A stretch of 64,000 nucleotides of DNA. It comes from Verrucomicrobiaceae bacterium (GTDB lineage: Bacteria > Verrucomicrobiota > Verrucomicrobiia > Verrucomicrobiales > Verrucomicrobiaceae). The stretch lies in assembly GCA_027490195.1 (NCBI GenBank), contig JAIXYN010000055.1, positions 1-64,000 on the forward strand, written 5' to 3'. The translations under genes were made by a program, and so were the position numbers. The notes beneath the pieces were generated by a model. The model did no database searches. It was not told the DNA's origin and saw only the letters and a list, made by a program, of their open reading frames with translations. Of the stretch, positions 61,211-64,000 are shown piece by piece; positions within the stretch are counted from its first letter, which is position 1, and the number at the start of each line of letters is the position of its first letter.

Positions 61211-62137
61211 ATGAGCAACACCTCTGACGCCACGCGCGCCATGCGACTCTCGCTCGCTGTGGGGTTCCTGATGCTCGTGCTCAAAATGGGGGCCTACATT
61301 CTGACCGGCTCAGCAGCGATCCTCGGCGATGCCGCGGAGTCCGTCGTGCATGTCGCTGCTGTGATGTTCGCGACCTTCAGCCTCGGTTTGCTGCACAAAC
61401 CGGCCGATGCCGACCACCCTTACGGCCACAGCAAGATCGCGTTCTTCTCCGCCGGGATCGAAGGCGGGCTGATCATCCTTGCTGCCTTGTTCATCATTTA
61501 TGAATCCGTGCGCCGTCTGCTGCTCCACCTGCCGCCCGCCAATTTGGACCAAGGTCTGGCGCTGACCGCGCTCACGATCATCATCAATGCAGTGCTCGGA
61601 GCCTATCTCATCCGCACGGGGAAAAAACAAGGCTCCCTGATTCTGGAATCCAACGGTAAACATGTCTTCACCGATGTATGGACCAGCCTGGGCGCCATTG
61701 TGGGACTCGCCCTCGTTGCTTTGACCGGCTGGCATAGCTGGGATTCCATCTGCGGTCTCCTCATGGCAGCCAACATCATCTGGACCGGCTACGGCCTCAT
61801 GCGCCAGAGCGTTGGGGGTCTCATGGACACCGCAGATCCGAAACTGAACGCCATTCTCGATACCGCGCTCCGCCGAGAAACTGAAAAGCACGGCCTCCAT
61901 TTTCATGCCTTGCGCCATCGAGATGCCGGCGAAATGCACTACGTCGAAGTTCACCTCCTGTTCGCCGACGACATCATGCTGCGCGACGCCCACCGCATCG
62001 CCACCGAGATCGAGACCGCCGTGCAGAACAGCGTGGAAAATCCGGTGCTCATCACCACACATCTGGAATGCAAGGGCGACCATGATGAACTGCATCAGCA
62101 TGGCGAGGCGAGCGATCCGCACAGCATCCGCGCATGA
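61211..62137 (+). CDS. cation diffusion facilitator transporter
   Basis: A 308-aa Zn2+/Cd2+/Fe2+-type exporter of the CDF family. About six membrane helices carry the HxxxD-type site ILGDAAESVVHV and the conserved DADHPYGHSKIAFFS loop; the cytoplasmic C-terminal domain has metal-type H and E (HALRHRDAGEMHYVEVHLL). The metal cannot be told from sequence. The HAD gene ends 6 bp upstream and birA overlaps its stop, so they form an operon. Confidence 0.92.
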   Translation: MSNTSDATRAMRLSLAVGFLMLVLKMGAYILTGSAAILGDAAESVVHVAAVMFATFSLGLLHKPADADHPYGHSKIAFFSAGIEGGLIILAALFIIYESVRRLLLHLPPANLDQGLALTALTIIINAVLGAYLIRTGKKQGSLILESNGKHVFTDVWTSLGAIVGLALVALTGWHSWDSICGLLMAANIIWTGYGLMRQSVGGLMDTADPKLNAILDTALRRETEKHGLHFHALRHRDAGEMHYVEVHLLFADDIMLRDAHRIATEIETAVQNSVENPVLITTHLECKGDHDELHQHGEASDPHSIRA

Positions 62138-62910
62138 TACCGCTTGATGCCAGCGCCTTGAACGATCCCACCCTGCCGTGGCACATCACGGTGCTGGATG
62201 AAGTGGGCTCCACCAGCGACTGGCTCAAACAAAACGCTGCGGGTCTGCCCATCAGCACGGTTGTCTTCACCGAATCCCAAACCGCAGGCCGGGGGCGGCG
62301 CGACAACCGCTGGATCGCCCCACGCGGCAGGGATCTGATGTTCTCCCTGCTGCTGAAGCCTGCGGCCCCCATGGAGTCTTGGCCACGCATCACCACCCTG
62401 GCCGCTCTTGCCATCTGCAAAGCCATCGAGGCCGAACTGCCGCTGCAACCACGCATCAAGTGGCCCAACGACGTTTATCTTAGCGACCGCAAAGTCAGCG
62501 GCCTGCTGGCGGAGACTGTCTCCAACCGTGATGAAATGCGCATCGTTCTAGGCATCGGCCTGAACGTGAACGCGCGTGACTTCCCGCCTGAGATCCATGC
62601 CACATCATTGCTGCGGGAGCTCGCCAGCCCCGTGGTGAGTGAACTCGACCGCAACGCTCTGGCCCACCGCCTGCTGAGCTCTTTGCACACGGAGTTTGCG
62701 CGCATCGACGATGATTTCCCCACAGCCATTGCTGAAGTGCGTGAGCGCAGCTGGCTTTCTGGCAGACAGATCCGCTGCCGAGCCGAAGGCCGGGAGGTGC
62801 ATGGCCGTGTCCTTGATTTGAATGAAGAGGGCCACCTCATGCTTGCGCTGCCAGATGGCAGCGCACTCACACTGACCAGTGCGGAAGAAATCCGCGACGT
62901 GAGAATTTAA
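62134..62910 (+). CDS. birA: biotin--[acetyl-CoA-carboxylase] ligase
   Basis: A 258-aa biotin protein ligase. The biotinyl-AMP site is GRGRRDNRWIAPRGRDLMF and KWPNDVYLSDRKVSGLL. There is no N-terminal helix-turn-helix, so it is a ligase only (group I), not the bifunctional repressor of E. coli. ATGA overlap with the CDF gene. Confidence 0.93.
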   Translation: MIPLDASALNDPTLPWHITVLDEVGSTSDWLKQNAAGLPISTVVFTESQTAGRGRRDNRWIAPRGRDLMFSLLLKPAAPMESWPRITTLAALAICKAIEAELPLQPRIKWPNDVYLSDRKVSGLLAETVSNRDEMRIVLGIGLNVNARDFPPEIHATSLLRELASPVVSELDRNALAHRLLSSLHTEFARIDDDFPTAIAEVRERSWLSGRQIRCRAEGREVHGRVLDLNEEGHLMLALPDGSALTLTSAEEIRDVRI

Positions 62911-63036
62911 CGGATTTCGGCCAATTTGGCGCAGGAATCGCTTCCTAAGCAGATCAATCCGCCGCATACTCTTGCCTTGAGTTTTTCACTGCATGAGCTT
63001 TAGGTGTGCAGTCCATATTCCCAACACTCCTTCTCC

Positions 63037-64000
63037 ATGAGCGACGAAAACGAACCCCCGATCTCTCCTGAAGAAAATCCAACGGACGGCCCAGCCTTCC
63101 CTACATTGGAGGAATTGGCGGCGCTGCTGCCGCAGTTTGAGTTTCACAACATTCTCGGAGTCGGGGGCATGGGTGCGGTGTATCTCGCCAGACAGGCGGC
63201 ACTGGACCGCTGGGTGGCCATCAAGCTCCTGCCTGAATCCGCCGCTCAGAATGAAGAGGATGCAAACCGCTTCATCACAGAGGCGCGCTCCATGGCCAGA
63301 CTCGCGCACGTACATATCGCAGCGGTTTATGATTTCGGCCAGACCACACAGGGGCACCTCTATCTGGTGATGGAGTATGTGAACGGACTCGACCTGCACC
63401 GCCTCATCCATGGCGATGGTGTAACTCACGAGCGAATCCGCAGCCTCGTCCCGCAACTGTGTGACGCGCTCGCCTATGCCCACAGTCACAATGTCATCCA
63501 TCGTGACATCAAGCCCGCCAACATTCTCATCACAGATGACTGGCAGGCAAAGATCGTCGATTTCGGTCTCGCACGCGACAAGGACACCGAAACAGTCGGC
63601 GAAGCCGAATACGGCACTCCTGACTACGTCGCCCCCGAACGCCTGCAGCCCGGTGCTGCAGTCGATCACCGCGCTGACATTTATGCGCTGGGTGTCGTCA
63701 TCCATGAAATGTTCACCAAGCTGACGCCGCAGACGGCTGGAGTTATTGCTGGCCAGGGGGTGCCGGCAGCTTACGCCAGTGTCGTGAACCGCTGCATGAT
63801 GGCGGACCCCGCCCGCCGCTTCCAGCAATGCGCTGAAATTAAAACCTTCCTCCAGGCTGCCACTATTGCAGCCGCCACTCCGGCAGCGTCCGCGCCTGTG
63901 CATCGCGCACCGCCGCCGCAGTTGCAGGCCAGGATACGCCCACAGGGGTCTGTTCACGCACCCCAGAAACAAGCCTCGTACGGATGGCTCTGGGCTGTGG
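63037..64000 (+). CDS. serine/threonine protein kinase (5' part)
   Basis: The window cuts the gene, so only the first ~321 residues are seen. The kinase domain starts about residue 33. Gly loop GVGGMGAVYLAR, Lys in VAIKLL, catalytic loop HRDIKPANIL, and DFGLARDKDTETVGEAEYGTPDYVAPE (activation loop, with PE). It is a PknB/Hanks-type kinase with an acidic/Pro leader. It may carry a C-terminal membrane segment outside the window (the last residues SYGWLWAV look like its start). Confidence 0.92.
   Translation, partial: MSDENEPPISPEENPTDGPAFPTLEELAALLPQFEFHNILGVGGMGAVYLARQAALDRWVAIKLLPESAAQNEEDANRFITEARSMARLAHVHIAAVYDFGQTTQGHLYLVMEYVNGLDLHRLIHGDGVTHERIRSLVPQLCDALAYAHSHNVIHRDIKPANILITDDWQAKIVDFGLARDKDTETVGEAEYGTPDYVAPERLQPGAAVDHRADIYALGVVIHEMFTKLTPQTAGVIAGQGVPAAYASVVNRCMMADPARRFQQCAEIKTFLQAATIAAATPAASAPVHRAPPPQLQARIRPQGSVHAPQKQASYGWLWAV

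Noticed and set aside
1-64000. CRISPR arrays, tRNA or rRNA genes, prophage or insertion sequences
   Set aside because: No regularly spaced 25-40-bp repeats, tRNA-like cloverleafs, conserved rRNA stretches or transposase/integrase frames were seen by eye; weak cases could be missed.

Overview
The window looks like a chromosomal segment of a Verrucomicrobiota bacterium, probably of the Prosthecobacter/Verrucomicrobium group. The reasons are two planctomycete/verrucomicrobial-type cytochrome proteins (PSCyt1-DUF1549-DUF1553), a Tat-exported DUF1501 protein, a 'PVC-type' dehydrogenase/HEAT/CxxCH protein, a PEP-CTERM protein, a secreted trypsin-like protease, weak Shine-Dalgarno use, and GC-rich coding DNA separated by degenerate interspersed repeats. 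The taxon is inferred from gene content; no rRNA or tRNA gene is visible. No IS element, prophage or CRISPR array was recognised.

Layout. 1-974: repeat-rich DNA without a convincing gene. 975-6239: a complete type I restriction-modification operon hsdR-hsdM-hsdS. 6240-7458: 1.2 kb of noncoding direct repeats. 7459-11861: a DUF5069-like protein, a small unknown and the large PVC heme protein. 11863-19236: a membrane-anchored unknown, an SDR dehydrogenase, and a fadR-like regulator in one operon with a PSCyt/DUF1553 protein and a DUF1501 protein, probably a regulated carbon-catabolic or envelope unit. 19335-24022: housekeeping genes (S16, KH protein, CrcB, AI-2E family permease, PPOX-like protein, PIN-PhoH ATPase). 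24171-24999: two EF-hand proteins from a ~524 bp tandem duplication, each copy with its own leader and terminator. 25130-28306: a second PSCyt/DUF1553 protein and a Fic protein.

28397-36915 (minus strand): a tightly packed type II secretion / pseudopilus operon, gspE-F-G-H-I-J-K-L-M plus a GspC/PilP-like protein, with no secretin in the cluster. 37082-39289: a secreted thioredoxin-like protein and a CAP-domain PEP-CTERM protein. 39357-42140: a compact locus of membrane protein, winged-helix regulator, IspH and a ferritin-like di-iron protein. Three near-identical CTTTG-N5-CAAAG palindromes, two before the first gene and one before ispH, look like the regulator's operators. This is the best candidate here for an undescribed regulated system. 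42062-45069: a GTPase/membrane-partner pair (DUF3482/DUF2868-like). 45133-47120: modBC-type ABC genes without modA, then a RelE-type toxin-antitoxin pair. 47157-64000: Obg, a secreted possible glycosidase, citrate synthase, a low-molecular-weight phosphatase, an FAD oxidoreductase, two secreted proteins (one a protease), serS, a cysteine desulfurase, a lipoprotein, a thioesterase, a rhomboid protease, a membrane protein, a HAD phosphatase, a CDF transporter, birA, and the start of a Ser/Thr kinase cut by the window end.

Several starts were moved downstream of the longest open frame because the upstream extension was antisense to, or overlapped, another gene, or because a signal peptide or family N-terminus fixed the start. 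Family assignments come from motif recognition by eye; no database search was possible.
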